64,000 nt of DNA from Conchocele bisecta (GCA_029237695.1 CM055267.1:6594036-6658035); one strand, 5' to 3'. Positions 45,801-59,317 are shown, counted from the first letter of the stretch. A program made the numbers and translations. The notes: generated by a model from the letters alone, not told the origin.

Positions 45801-48800
45801 TGTATGTTTGTTATGTATGTTTGTATTGTTTGTTTGTATGTTTATGTTTGTATGTATGTTTGTAATGGTATTGTACCGTTTGTTTGTAATGTTTGTATGT
45901 ATGATTGTAAGTATGTATTGTATGTTTGATTGTATGTTTATGTTTGTATGTATGGTTGTTTGTTGATTGTATGGTATGTTTGTATGCATTTGAATTGTTT
46001 ATGATGTTTGTATGTTTTGTATGTACGATTGTATTGTATGTTTGTTGTATGTTTGTATGTCTGATTATATGTATGTTTGTATGTATGTTTGTTTGTTATG
46101 ATTGTATTGTTTATTGTTATCGCCCCTTTTGTTATGTTATGTTGTATGATTTGATTGTATGTATGTTTGTAATGATGTTTGTATGTATTGATTGTATCGT
46201 TTGTTTGTATGTTATGTTTGTATGTATGTTTGTATGTATTGATTGTATGTATGTTTGTTTATGTATTTGCATTGTATGTTTTATGTTTGTATGTATGTTT
46301 TTATTGTTTGATAGTATGTTTGGATTGTATGATATGATTTGTAGGTATGTTTGTATATGTATTGGTTTTTTTTTTTTTTGTATGTTTATGTTTTGTATGT
46401 TATGTTTGTATGTATGATTGTTTATATGTTTGTATGTTTATTGTATGTATGTTTGTATGTATGAAGGCAACTTTGAACGATTTTGTATTGTATGCTTTGT
46501 TTATGTATGTTTGTATGTTTATGATTGTATGTATGTTTGATATGTTTGTTTATGTACGATTTTATGTTGATTGTTTATGTTATGATGTATGTATGTTGTA
46601 TGTATTTTTGTTTATGTTTGTATGTTTGTATGTGTATTGTTTGCAGTAGATTTATATGTTTATGTTTGCATGTATGAATTTTTGTTATGGTTTTTATTGT
46701 TTGTATGTTTATGTTTGTTATGTATGATTGTTTATGTTATGTTTATATTGTATGTTTGGTATTGTAAGATTGTTTATGTTTATGTTTATTTGTATGTTTG
46801 TATGTATGATTGTATGTTGGTTTGTATTGTATGTTTGTTATGTATGATTGTATTGTTTATGTATTGTTTGTAATGTATTTATCATTGTTATGTATGTTTG
46901 TCATATGTTTGATGTTTATGTTTGTATTGTATGCATATGATTGTCTGTTGTTTGTATATGGATTTGTTTGTTGTATGTTTGTATGTATTGATGTATTGTT
47001 ATGTTTGTATGTATGGATTGTATGTATGGTTGTATGTATGAAGGCAACTTTGAAAGTTTGTATGTATGATTGTATGTATGTTTGTATGTATGTTTGTATG
47101 TATGATTTGTATGTTTGTTTGTTTGTATGTTTGTAGGTTTGGATGTAATGTTTGTACTGTTTATGATTGTATGTATGTTTGTATGTTATGATTGTTTGTA
47201 TGTTTGTATGTATGTTTGTATGTATGATTTGGTATGTATGTTTGTATGTATGTTTGTATGTATGTTGTATTGTTTGTTTGTATGTTATGGTTTGTATGGT
47301 AAGGTTTGTCATGTATTGTTTGTTATTTATGTTTGTATGTATTGTTTGTATGTTTGTTTGTATGTTTGTTTGTATGTATGATTGTAATGGTATGTTTGTA
47401 TGTATGATTTGTATGTTTGTTTGTATGTAATTGTTTGTATGTATCTTTGTTTATGTATGATTGTATGTTTATGGTTTGTAAGTATGATTGTATGTTGTTT
47501 GTATTATATGTTTGTATTGTATTTGTATGATTGTATGTTTTTAGTTGCTGTATGTTTGTATTTTGTATGTTTGTTTGTCTGTGTTGTTTGTATGTATGTT
47601 TGTATTGTTTTTATTGTAATGTATGTTTTTGTATGTATGATTGTTTGTATGTTTGTATGTTTATGATTGTTTGTATGTTTGTATGTTTATGATTGTATGT
47701 AAGTTTGTTATGTTGTTTTGAAGATGTATGTTTTGTATTGTATGTTTGTATGTTTGATGATTGTTTGTAATGTTTGTATGTATGGTTTGTATGTATTGGT
47801 TTTTTTTTATGGTATTGTTTGTATGTATGTTTTGTATGTATGAATTGTATGTATGTTTGTATGTATTGATTGTATGTTATGATTTGTTTGTGTATGATTT
47901 GTGTGTATGATTGTATGTAAGTTTGTATGTATGATTGTATTGTATGTTTGTAAGTATGTTTGATGTTATGATTTGTATGTATGATTGTAGTATGTTTGTA
48001 TGTATGTTTGTCTGTAGTTATGTTTGTATGTAGGTATTGTTATGGTATGTTTGTATGTTTATGATTGTACTGTTATGTTTGTATTGTAAGTTTTGTATGT
48101 TTATGTTTGTATGTATGATTTGTATGTATGATTTGTATGGATTGTTTGTATGTTTAGATTTGTAATGTATTTTTGTTTATGTTTATGTTTGTATGTATGA
48201 TGTATGTATGTATGATTTGTATGTTTATGTTTGTATGTATGTTTGTATTTTGTAGATTGGTTGTATGTTTGTATTGTATGTTTGTATGTATTGATTGTAT
48301 GTATGTTTGTTTGTATGTATGATGTATGTATGTTTGCTATGTATGTTGTTTGTATTGTTTTGTTTGTAATTATGAGTGTATGTATTGTTTGTATGTTGTA
48401 TGTATGATTGTTTGTATGATTGTATGTGTGATTGTATGTATGATTGTTGTATGATTGTTTTATGTATGTGTGTATGTATTGATTGTTGTATGTTTGTATG
48501 TTTGTATTGTATGATTTGTATGTATGATTGGTATGTTATGTGTGTATTGTATGATTGTATGTCGTGTGTATGTATGATTGTATGTATGATTGTATGTATG
48601 TGTGTATGTATGATTGTATGTATGTTTGTATGTATGTTTGTATATGTATGATTGTATGTATTTTTGTATGTATGTATGTGTATGTATGATTGTATGTATG
48701 ATTGTATGTATGTGTGTATGTATGATTGTATGTATGTTTGTATGTATGTTTGTATATTGTATGATTGTATGGATTTTTGTTATGTTTGTATGTTTGTAGT

Positions 48801-51800
48801 ATGATTGTATGTATGTTTGTGTATGATGTTGTATGTATGTTGTGTATGTATGATTTGTATGGTTTGTTTGTTGGTATGTATGTTTGTTATGTAATGTTTG
48901 TATGTATTGATTGTATGAATTGTTTAGTATGTTTATGATTGTTTATGTATGTTGTATGTATTTTTGTTTGTTATGTATGATTGTATGTTATGTTTTGTTT
49001 TGCATGATTGTATGTATGTTTGTATGTTTGTTATGTACGATGGTATGTGTTTTGTTTTTATGTTTATGTGTTATGACTGATATATGTATGTTTGTATGTA
49101 TGTTTGTATGTATGATTGTATGTTATGTAACGTTTTGGTATGTTATGATGTATGTTTATGATGGTATGTATGTTTGTATGTATGTGTGTATGTTTATGAT
49201 GTTTATGTGTTTGTATGATGTTTGTATGTATGTTTGTATGTATGATTGTATGTATGTTTGTATGTATGTTTGTATGTATGTTTGTATGTATGTATGTTTG
49301 ATGTATGTTTTTGATTGTATGTATATGATTGTATGTATGTTTGTATTTGTTGTTTGTATGTATGTTTGTATGTATGTTTGTATGTATGATTGTATAATAT
49401 TGTGTATGTTTATGAATGTTATGTATGTTTGTGTTTATGTTTATTGAGGCATTTGACGTTGTATGTATGATGTAGTATGTTTGTATGTAGTTTGTATGTA
49501 TGTTTGTATGTTTGTATGTACGATTGTATGTAGGATTGTATTGTCAATTTGATTGTATGTATGTTTGTATGTATGTTTGTATGTATTGTTATGTTTGTTT
49601 ATGTTTATGTTTGCATGTATGATTTATTATGTATGTGTCTTTGTATGATTTTGTATGTATGTTTGTATGTATGTTTGTATGTATGATTGTTTATGTATGT
49701 TTATATGTTTATGTTTGTTTATTTATGATTGTATGTATGTTTATATGTTTTTTGTTATGTATGATTGTTTATGTTATGTTTTGTATGTATGTTTTTATGT
49801 ATGATTGTTATGTTTATGTATGTTTGTATGTTGATTGTTTATGATGTTTGTTATGTTTGATTGTTTATTGTTTGTATTGTATGCATATGATTGTATGTAT
49901 GTTTGTATATGTGTTTGTATGTATGTTTGTATGTATGATTGTATGTATGTTTGTATGTATGATTGTATGTATGTTTGTATGTATGAAGGCAACTTTGAAC
50001 GTTTGTATGTATGATTGTATGTATGATTGTATGTATGTTTGTATGTATGATTGTATGTTTGTTTGTATGTATGTTTGTATGTATGTTTGTATGTATGTTT
50101 GTATGTATGTTTGTATGTATGATTGTATGTATGTTTGTATGTATGTTTGTATGTTATTGTGTGTATTGTAGTGTATTGTAATTTGTTTATGTATGATTGT
50201 ATGTTTGTTTGTATGTATGTTTGTATGTATGATTGTATGTATGTTTGTATGTATGTTTGTATGTATGTTTGTATGTTTGTTTGTATGTATGTTTGTATGT
50301 ATGTTTGTATGTATGTTTGTATGTATGATTGTATGTTTGTTTGTATGTATGTTTGTATGTATGTTTGTATGTATGATTGTATGTATGTTTGTATGTAGAA
50401 TTGTAGTTATGTTTGTATGTATGTTTGTATGTCTGTATGATAGTAGTCTGGGGTTTGTATGTATGTTTGTATGTATGTATGTTTGGTATGTATTTTTTGT
50501 TTGTATGTTTTTATGTTTATGTATGTATGTTTGTATGTATGATTGTATGTATGTTTGTATGTATGATTGTATGTATGTTTGTATGTATGATTGTATGTAT
50601 GTTTGTATGTATGTTTGTATGTATGTTTGTATGTATGTTTGTATGTATGATTTGTTTGTAGTTTGTTTAGTATGTTTGTATGTATGTTTGTATGATGTTT
50701 GTATGTATTGTTTGTATGTATGAATGTATGTATGTTTTATATGTATGAATTGTATGTATGAATTTTTGTGTGTATGATTGTTGGGTATGTTTATTGTATG
50801 TATGTTTGTATGTATGATTGTATGTATGTTTGTATGTATGTTTGTATGTATGATTGTATGTATGATTTGTATGTATGTTTGTATGTATGTTTGTATGTAT
50901 GTATGTTTGTATGTATGTTTGTATGTATGATTGTATGTATGTTGTATGTATGTTTGTATGTATGTTTGTATGTATGTTTGTATGTATGATTGTATGTATG
51001 ATTGTATGTATGTTTGTATGTATGATTGTATGTATGTTTGTATGTATGATTGTATGTATGTTGTATGTATGTATGATTGTATGTATGTTTGTATGTATGT
51101 TTGTATGTATGATTGTATGTATGTTTGTATGTATGTTTGTATGTATGATTGTATGTATGTTTGTTTGTATGTATGATTGTATGTATGTTTGTATGTATGT
51201 TTGTATGTATGTTTGTTTGTATGTATGAGTGTATGTATGTTTGTATGTTTGTATGTATGCTTGTAGTATGATTGTAGTGTGATGTATGTATGATTGTTTG
51301 TGTTGAATTGGTATGTATGTGTTGTATGTATGATTGTTGTCTTTGTTTGTATTTGTTTGTATGTATGATTGTATGTATGATTGTTATGTATGTGGTATGT
51401 ATGATTGTTATGTATGTGTGTTATGTTATGCTTGTATGGATGATTGTACTGTTGTGTGATGTATGTATTGTGGTATGTTTGTATGTATGTTTGTATATGT
51501 ATGATTGTATTGTATTTTTTGTATGTATTATGTGTTATGTATGATGTATGTATGATTGTATGTGTGTGTATGTATGATTGTATGTATGTTTGTATGTATG
51601 TTTGTATTATGTTTTTATGATTGTATTTCATTTTTTGTATGTATGTGTTTAGTATGTATGATTGTATGTCTGTTTGTTTATGTATGATTGTATGTATGTT
51701 TGTATGTATGATTGTATGTATGTTTTGGTATGTATGTATGTTTGTATGTATGTTTGTATGTATGATTGTATGTATGTTTGTATGTATGATTGTATGTATG

Positions 51801-54800
51801 TTTGTATGTATGTTTGTATGTATGTTTGTATGTATGATTGTATGTATGTTTGTATGGTGTATGGTTGTATGTATGTTTGTATGTATGATTGTATGTATTG
51901 TTTGTATGTATGATTGTATGTATGTTTTGTATGTATGTTTGTATTTGTTGATTGTATGTGTTGTTTGTATGAATGTTGTATGTATGGTTTGTATGTTTGT
52001 ATGTACGATTGTATGTATGTTTGTTATGTTTGTTCTGTATGATTATATGGTTGTTTGTATGTATGTTTGTAGTATGATTGTATGTATGTAAGTTTGTAAT
52101 GTATTGATTGATTGTAGATTGTATGTATGTTTGTATGAATTGTTTGTATGTATGCTTGTATGGGTTTGTTTAGTATTGTATGTTTGTATGTAGTTTGTAT
52201 GTATGTTTGTTATGTTTTGTTTGTATGTCAGATTGTCTGTATGTTTGTTTATGTTTGTTTGTATGTTGATGGATGTATGTTTGATGTATGTTTGTATGTA
52301 TGATTTGTATGTTTGTTTGGTATGTAGTTTGTATGTATGATTGTATGTATGTTTGTTAAGTATGTTTGTATGTTTGTTGTTTGTATGTATGATGTATGTT
52401 GATTGTATGTATGAGTATGTGTTTGTATGTTTGTTTGTATGTATGTTTGTATGTATGTTTGTTTTTTTTTTTATGTATGATTGGTATGTATGTTTGTATG
52501 TATGTTTGTATGTATGATGTATGTTTGTTTTTGTATGTTCTGTTTGTATGTATGTATGATTGTTATGTATGTTTGTATGTATGTATGTGTGTTATGTGTA
52601 TGTATGTTTATGTATGTGTTATGTATGATTGTATTGTATGGTTTGTATGTATGATTGATGTATTGTTTGTATGTATTGTTTTGTATGTTTGTTTGTATGT
52701 ATGATTGTATGTATGTTTGTAGTACTGTTTGTATGTATGATTGTATGTATGTTTTTTGTTTGTAGTTTGTATGCTATGTTTATGTATGTGTATATGTTTT
52801 GTATGTATGTTTGTATGTATGTTTGTATGTATGTTGTGTATGTTTGTATGTATGTTTGTATGTATGTGGTATGTATTGTATGTATGTTTTGTATGAATTT
52901 GTTTTATATGTATGTTTGTATATTTGTTTGTATGTATGTTTGTATGTATGTGTATGTATGATTGTATGTATGTTTGTATGTATGATTGTATGTATGTTTG
53001 TATGTATGTTTGTTATGTATGATTGTATGTATGTTTGTATGTATGTTTGTATGTATGATTGTATGTATGATTGTATTGTTTGTTTGTATTGTATGTTTGT
53101 ATGTATGATTGTAGTTGATTGTATGTATTGTTTGTATGTATGTTTGTATGTATGTTTGTATGTATGATTGTATGTATGATTGTATGTATGTTTGTATGTA
53201 TGTTTGTATGTATGATTGTATGTATGTTTGTATGTATGTTTGTATGTATGATTGTATGTATGTTTGTTTGTATGTATGATTGTTATGTATTTTTGTTTAT
53301 GTATGTTTGTATGTATGTTTGTATGTATGATTGTATTGTATGTTTGTTGTATGTTTTGTATGTATGATTGCATGTTATGTTTGTTTGATGTATGATTTTG
53401 TAGTATGTTTGTATGTCTGTTTGTATGTATGTTTGTTTGTAATGTATGAGTGTATGTATGTTTGTATGTTTGGTTTTTAATGATTGTATGTATGATTGGT
53501 ATGTATGATTGTATGTTTTATTGAACTGTATGTGTTGTATGTATGATTGTATGTATGTTTGTATGTTTGTATGTATGATTTGTATGTATGATTGTATGTA
53601 TGTGTGTATGTATGATTGTATGTATGTGTGTATGTATGATTGTATGTATGATTGTATGTATGTGTGTATGTATGATTGTATGTATGTTTGTATGTATGTT
53701 TGTATATGTATGATTGTATGTATTTGTGTATGTATGTATGTTTGTATGTATGATTGTATGTATGTTTGTATGTATGTTTGTAGGTATTGTTTGTATGTAT
53801 TCGTTGTATGTATGATTGTATGTCTGTTTTTATGGTATGTATGTTTGTATGTCTGTTTGGTATGTATGTTTGTATGTATGATTGTATGTATGTTTGTATT
53901 GTATGTTTGTATGTATGTTTGTATGTATGATTGTATGTATGTTTGTATGCATGATTGTATGTATGTTTGTATGTTTGTATGTACGATTGTATGTATGTTT
54001 GTATGTATGTTTGTATGTATGATTATATGTATGTTTGTATGTATGTTTGTATGTATGATTGTATGTATGTTTGTATATGTTTGTATGTATGATGTATGTG
54101 TTTGTATGTATGATGTATGATTGTATGTATGTTTGTATGTATCTTTATGTATGTTTGTATGTATGTATGATTTGTATGTATGTTTGTAAGTATGTATGAT
54201 TGTATGTATGTTTATATGTATGTTTGTATGTTTATTGAATTGTATGTATGTTTATGTATGTTTGTAATGTGGTTGTATGTATGTTGTATGTATGATTTTA
54301 TGTATGTTTGTATGTATGTATGATTGTATGTATGTTTGTATGTATGTTTGTATGTATGATTGTATGTATGTTTGTATGTATGTTTGTATGTATGTTTGTA
54401 TGTATGTTTGTATGTATGTTTGTATGTGTTTGAATGTATTTTGTTTATGTATGTTTGTATGTATGATTGTATGTATTTTGTTTATGCATGTATGTATGCC
54501 ATGATTGTATGTATGTTTGTGTTTTGTATGTCGATTGTATGTATGTTTGTATGTATGTTTGTATGTATGATTGTATGTTTGTTTGTATGTATGTTTGTAT
54601 GTATGATGTATGTTTGTATGTATGTTTGTATGTATGATTGTTTGTGTATGTTGTATGATGTGTTTGTATGATGATGTATGTTTGTATGTTTACTGTTTAG
54701 TGTATGTATATATGTTGTATGTATGATGTGTATGTATGTTTGTATGTATGTTTGTATGTATGTTTGTATGTATGTATGTATGTTTGTATGTATGAGTGTG

Positions 54801-56818
54801 TGTTTATGTTTGTTTGTATGGTTTGTATGTTTGTAGTTTGTTTGTATGATGTTTGTGTGTCATGATGTATGTTTGTATGTATGATTGTATGTGTTTATGT
54901 TAGTTTGTATGTAGATTGTATGTATGTGTATGTATGATTGTATGTGATGTTTGTTAGTATGTTTGTATTTATGATTGTGTATGTTTTGCATGTATGTTTG
55001 CATGATGTTTGCATGTATGATTGTATATATGTATGATGTATGTGTTTGTGTGTGTATGTTTGTGTGTATGATGTAGTGTTTGTTTGTATGTATGTTTGTA
55101 TGTATGTTTGTATGTATGATTGTATGTGTTTGTGTGTTTGTGTGATGTATGATGTATGTGTATGTTTGTTTTTGTATGTTTATGTGTGTTTGTGTCTGTT
55201 TGTGTAGTGTATGTATGTATGTTTGTTTATGTGTGTATGATGTGTGTATGTTTGTTTATGTTTGTTTGTATGTATGATTGTATGTATGTTTTTGCATGTG
55301 TTTGGCATGTATGTTGTATGTATGTGTATGTATGTAGTATGTTTGTATGTATGTGATGTGTGTGATGATGATCGTGTGTAATGTATGTTTGTTTGTATGT
55401 TGTTTGTTATATATTTTTTTTTTATGATAATATTTGTATTGTTTGTATGTATGTTTGTATGTATGATGTATGTATGTTTGCATGTATGTTTGCATGTGAT
55501 GCATGTATGTTTGTATGTATGATTATATGTATGTGTGTATGTTTGTGTATGATTGTGTATGTTGGTATGTATGTGTATGTATGATGTATGTATGATTGTA
55601 TGTATGTTTTGTATGTATGTGTATGTAATGTTTGTGTATGTTTGTATGTATGTATGTATGTTGCATGTATGTTTGCATGTATGATTGTATGTTTGTTTGT
55701 ATGTAAGATTGTTTATGTATGTTTGTATGTATGTTTGTATGTATGATGTATGTATGTTTGTTTATGTATGATTGTCATGTATGATGTATGTAGTTATGTA
55801 TGTTTATGTGTATGTATGTTTGTGTATGTATGTTTTTTTATGATGGTATGTTTGATGTATGTTATGTTTGTATGTATGTGTATGTTTATTGTGTATGTAT
55901 GATTTGTATAAGATTGTATGTATGTTTGTATGTATGTTTGTATGTATGTTTGTATGTTGTATGTTGTATGTTTGATGTATGTTATGTATGTTTTTATGTA
56001 TGTTTGTATGTATGTAAGTATGTTATGTATGTATGTGTGATTTGTATGATGTTTGTATGTATGCTTTTTGTATGTATGTATGTTTGTGTTTATGTATGAC
56101 TTGTAGGTTTGTGTATGTTATGATTGTTTTATGTAGTTATGTATGTTTGTATGTATGTTTGTATGTGTTTATGTTTGTATGTATGTTTGTAGTGTTTATG
56201 TTTTTAGTGTAGTTTATGATGATGTATGTGTTTAGTATGTGTATGTTTGATTGTATGTGTGTGTGTATGTTTGTATGTATGTTTATGTATGTATGATTGA
56301 TATGATATGTGTGTATGTATGTATGATTGTATGTGTATGTTTGTATGTATGTTTGTGTTTGTTTGTATGTATGTTTATGTATGTGTATGTATGATTGTAT
56401 GTTTAGTGTATGTATGTAGATGTTTGATGTTGTTTATTGTATGTAGTTTATGTATGTATGATGTTTGTATGTTTGTATGTATGTTTGTATGTTTGAGTAT
56501 GTATGTTTGTATGTGTGTATGTGTTGTATGTTTGTATGTATGTTTGTATGTGTTTGTATGTATGATTGTATGTGTTTATGTTGATTGTATCTATGTTTGT
56601 ATGTATGATTGTATGTATGTTTGTATGTATGTATGATTGTATGTATGTTTGTATGTATGTTTGTATGTATGTTTGTATGTATGTTTGTATGTTGTATGTT
56701 TGTATGTATGTTTGTATGTATGATTGTATGTATGTTTGTATGTATGTTTGTATATGTATGATTGTATGTATTTTTGTATGTATGTTTATATGTTGTATGT
56801 ATGTATGTATGTATGATT
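42831..56818. repeat. 14-kb TGTATGTATGTT/TGTATGTATGAT satellite in a RUFY intron
   Basis: Built from 12-base words TGTATGTATGTT and TGTATGTATGAT with TGTG variants. The strand carrying the RUFY message is almost free of C. The junction word ATGAAGGCAACTTTGAACG opens the array at 42831 and recurs at 43413, 46461, 47038 and 49983, with a worn version near 49445. Order is clean at about 45120-45720, 49880-51250 and 53580-54600, and ragged with single-base gains and losses elsewhere. All long open frames, including a 588-codon one on the minus strand, result from the absence of stops in the repeat. Confidence 0.98.
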
Positions 56819-56834
56819 ATACTTCATATTCCAG

Positions 56835-56919
56835 AAACACTCTAGATAGCAAAGTTGTATCAGCCACAGGTTTAAGTAATGGACCATGGTCTATTAATGC
56901 GTTAAATATACCCAAAAAT
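56835..56919 (+). CDS. Candidate alternative RUFY exon
   Basis: Non-repetitive island directly after the satellite with acceptor CTTCATATTCCAG and donor GTAAGT. The 85 bases complete the GA left by exon E as glutamate, then give 28 codons beginning NTLDSKVVSATGLSNGPWS and ending NIPKN. It leaves phase 0, exactly as exon F does (127 bases), so it could replace exon F and join 59097 in frame. The product would lack the WxxD motif and the first CxxC pair of the FYVE finger. Read through the donor it ends after three more codons, giving a FYVE-less C terminus. Splicing to exon F would shift the frame. I do not recognise the sequence. Confidence 0.5.
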
Positions 56920-57018
56920 GTAAGTAATTAAAAATAAATAAATTAAATACCGTTTTGTGTTACTATTCTGTGATAAGAGACTTATCACAGACTTATCACA
57001 GACAATAAAACAATGTCT

Positions 57019-57265
57019 TTAACCCTTAGACCGCTACACACAACAATTGTCGCCTGCTGTTGCTTTATATTTAGCCTTATTTCTCAATAAAAACATGGTC
57101 TAACAACACTTTGGAATCATTTCCATTGGAAATTATTCTAAAGTGCTGTCAAAACATGTCGGAAATGATTCTAAAGTGCTGTCAAAGCATGTTTTTGAGG
57201 ATAAAAATGGAAAATAGAAAATAAACAGCAGACGACAAAAAATAATACAGCGGTGTATGGGTTAA
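57019..57265. mobile_element. TTAA-flanked MITE, family M5
   Basis: TTAACCCTTAGACCGC to GTATGGGTTAA, with two inner copies of GATTCTAAAGTGCTGTCAAA-like sequence. A sister of 2900-3104. Confidence 0.8.
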
Positions 57266-57317
57266 TTATACAAATGTATTATTTAATTACTAATACAAGT
57301 ACTTGTAAGTATAGTTA

Positions 57318-57545
57318 ATGCATTTGTAGATGTTGGTCTGCATTTATAGATGTTGGTCTGCATTTATAGATGTTGGTCTGCATTGCATTTATAGATGTTG
57401 GTCTGCATTTATAGATGTTGGTCTGCATTTATAGATGTTGGTCTGCATTTATAGATGTTGGTCTGCATTTATAGATGTTGGTCTGCATTTATAGATGTTG
57501 GTCTGCATTTATAGATGTTGGTCTGCATTTATAGATGTTGGTCCG
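57318..57545. repeat. Tandem repeat, 20-bp unit, ~11 copies
   Basis: The unit ATTTATAGATGTTGGTCTGC is nearly perfect, with one unit extended by GCATT. It ends about 75 bases before the acceptor of exon F. Confidence 0.97.
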
Positions 57546-57619
57546 TTACTGTAACATGTGGGAGGGATCACGTGGGACCAACATGCGGCATTTGTTCAGC
57601 CCATATGTTGTGATTGCAG

Positions 57620-57746
57620 GTCCAAGTTACGGGTGGAGGATATGCGGGAGTTAAACATGGCCAACAAGGAAGCTATGTGGGCCAGTGACAGGGATACCAC
57701 ACGATGTAAACAATGTGAAAAGTCATTTTCCGTCGCCCGGAGAAAA
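57620..57746 (+). CDS. RUFY: RUFY-type protein, exon F (start of FYVE finger)
   Basis: Acceptor TGATTGCAG, donor GTAATT. One base completes glutamate with exon E, then 42 codons: SKLRVEDMRELN, then EAMWASDRDTTRCKQCEKSF and SVARRK. W-A-S-D is the WxxD motif that opens a FYVE domain, CKQC is the first zinc-binding pair, and RRK leads into the basic motif continued by the next exon. SKL-x-x-ED and the position of W and D agree with human RUFY1. The domain binds phosphatidylinositol 3-phosphate on early endosomes, known for the family. The exon ends in phase 0. Confidence 0.95.
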
Positions 57747-57818
57747 GTAATTATCAATCATAATCATAACTTGGTGAATGGCTTCTGCCTGCTTTGCTCG
57801 CACACTCGGGACATGATA

Positions 57819-58066
57819 CAGGGGCCCGTTTCACTAAACTTCGTACGACTAATATGTTCGTAAGTGCAAATTTAGGATCGTCTGGAAATTTCAATTGATG
57901 GATTTACATTTATTGAGCATAGGCTGAATATGCAGCCTATGCTCAATAAATGTAAATCCAATGATTGTTTACAAGAATACAGTGTTAATGTGAAATTTAC
58001 ATACTATCATAATATTGCACTTACAAACATTTTAGTGGTACAAAGTTTAGTGAAACAGGCCCCAGG
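57819..58066. mobile_element. MITE family M1
   Basis: Full copy from CAGGGGCCCGTTTCACTAAA to AGTGAAACAGGCCCC, 72 bases after exon F. Confidence 0.9.
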
Positions 58067-58278
58067 TGGTTGGCACGATTCATGTGCTGTGGCATATCAT
58101 GTGTAAATTTCATACTACTAGTTCTCTCAGCTTAAACACTCTGGGTCTACGATATCGACGCAACAGAATATTGAAAACAATAATTGATTATAAGAGTTGT
58201 ACCGTAATTCTGAACCAAATTGTCCCTAAAAGTCTAGAATGTTGATAATACTGAAAAACAACTAGCATTGCGGACTCT

Positions 58279-58518
58279 GGGGCCAGTTTCAATAAACTTA
58301 GTACGACTAAAATGTACGTAGGTGCAAATTTATGATTGTCTGTAAATATCACCTTAACACTGTTTTCTTGTAAACAAATATTGGATTTACATTTATTGAG
58401 CATAGGCTGCAGCAGCCTATGCTGAATAACTGTAAATCCATCAATTGAAATTTCCAGACGATCCTAAATTTGCATTTACGAACATTTTAGTCGTACAAAG
58501 TTTAGTGAAACGGCCCCT
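58279..58518. mobile_element. MITE family M1
   Basis: Full but more diverged copy, GGGGCCAGTTTCAATAAACT to TTTAGTGAAACGGCCCC. Confidence 0.85.
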
Positions 58519-58814
58519 GTTTTTTTGCTCAATGTATGGTGAACGTACAAGTGTTGAAGTCTACAGGGCATCTTGACGCGATTGTTCTTACATTATCTAC
58601 CGTAGAATCAACAGTTCGCATTTTAAAAATCTATTTCATATATGTACATGTTACAATACAATGGAATATCAATAATTGTTTTTGTTCACAATACAACCAA
58701 TATTTGAAATATGTTTGACTATGGTAACATGTTTATTATTTAGAAGAATCTACTAAAGTTATGATAAAATTCACTTACATTGTTTTTAATTGTGCAAAAT
58801 CCATCCCAAATAGC

Positions 58815-59017
58815 CCTATAGAAGCGTCCTGGAGATACCAAGTCCTAATTAGGAGATAGTAACTCCTAATTAGGAGTTAGTATCTCCTAATTAGGCCAAT
58901 GCTTATTATTTTATCTCCTAGATACTAACTCCTAATTAGGAGATACTAAGTCCTAATATACTAAGTCCTAATTAGGAAATATTATATTTTAACATTGGCA
59001 CCAGGACGATTCCATAG
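58815..59017. mobile_element. Palindromic-module element, TCCTAATTAGGA type (copy 2)
   Basis: Ends CTATAGAAGCGTCCTGG and CCAGGACGATTCCATAG, with eight or so CTCCTAATTAGGAG modules inside. It ends 79 bases before the last RUFY exon. Confidence 0.85.
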
Positions 59018-59096
59018 CTCTCGGATGTTGACTTCCACGTTGCTTTCTGTGATGCCTATGTATCCCGCCATTAAAGTGTTTGTCCTTGTCCTTCAG

Positions 59097-59240
59097 CACC
59101 ACTGCCGGAACTGCGGTGATATCTACTGTGCCGAGTGCTCCGACAATAAAATGCCACACCCTTCGTCGTCGAAGCCAGTACGGGTCTGTGATAGTTGTCA
59201 GGACGTATTGCTGCAGCGGTACTCAGCCGGCGGCAACTAG
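59097..59240 (+). CDS. RUFY: RUFY-type protein, last exon G (rest of FYVE finger, stop)
   Basis: Acceptor TGTCCTTCAG; 47 codons and TAG. With the RRK of exon F it makes RRKHHCRNCG, the FYVE signature R(R/K)HHCRxCG that contacts the phosphoinositide head group. The remaining zinc ligands are in YCAEC and VCDSC, and PVRVC is the conserved RVC motif, so all eight ligands are present. It ends [10 protein letters not shown], close in length to human RUFY1, which I recall ending about ten residues after LLLQR. Downstream, 59241-59317 is GC-rich untranslated sequence, then a hairpin. No clear AATAAA stands nearby outside the MITE at 59413. Confidence 0.97.
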   Translation, partial: HHCRNCGDIYCAECSDNKMPHPSSSKPVRVCDSCQDVLLQRYSAGGN

Positions 59241-59317
59241 CGCCCGCCCGGGGGCAGGACACAGCGGGCGGCAAACACGATCACGGTCACACTCCGAACG
59301 TTAATTAGTTGAACACT

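Noticed and set aside
49865..51631. 588-codon open frame on the minus strand
   Set aside because: It is pure translation of the TGTATG satellite (I, H, T, N, Q, Y only); the repeat simply lacks stops on that strand. Dozens of other frames at 42.8-56.8 kb are the same artefact.
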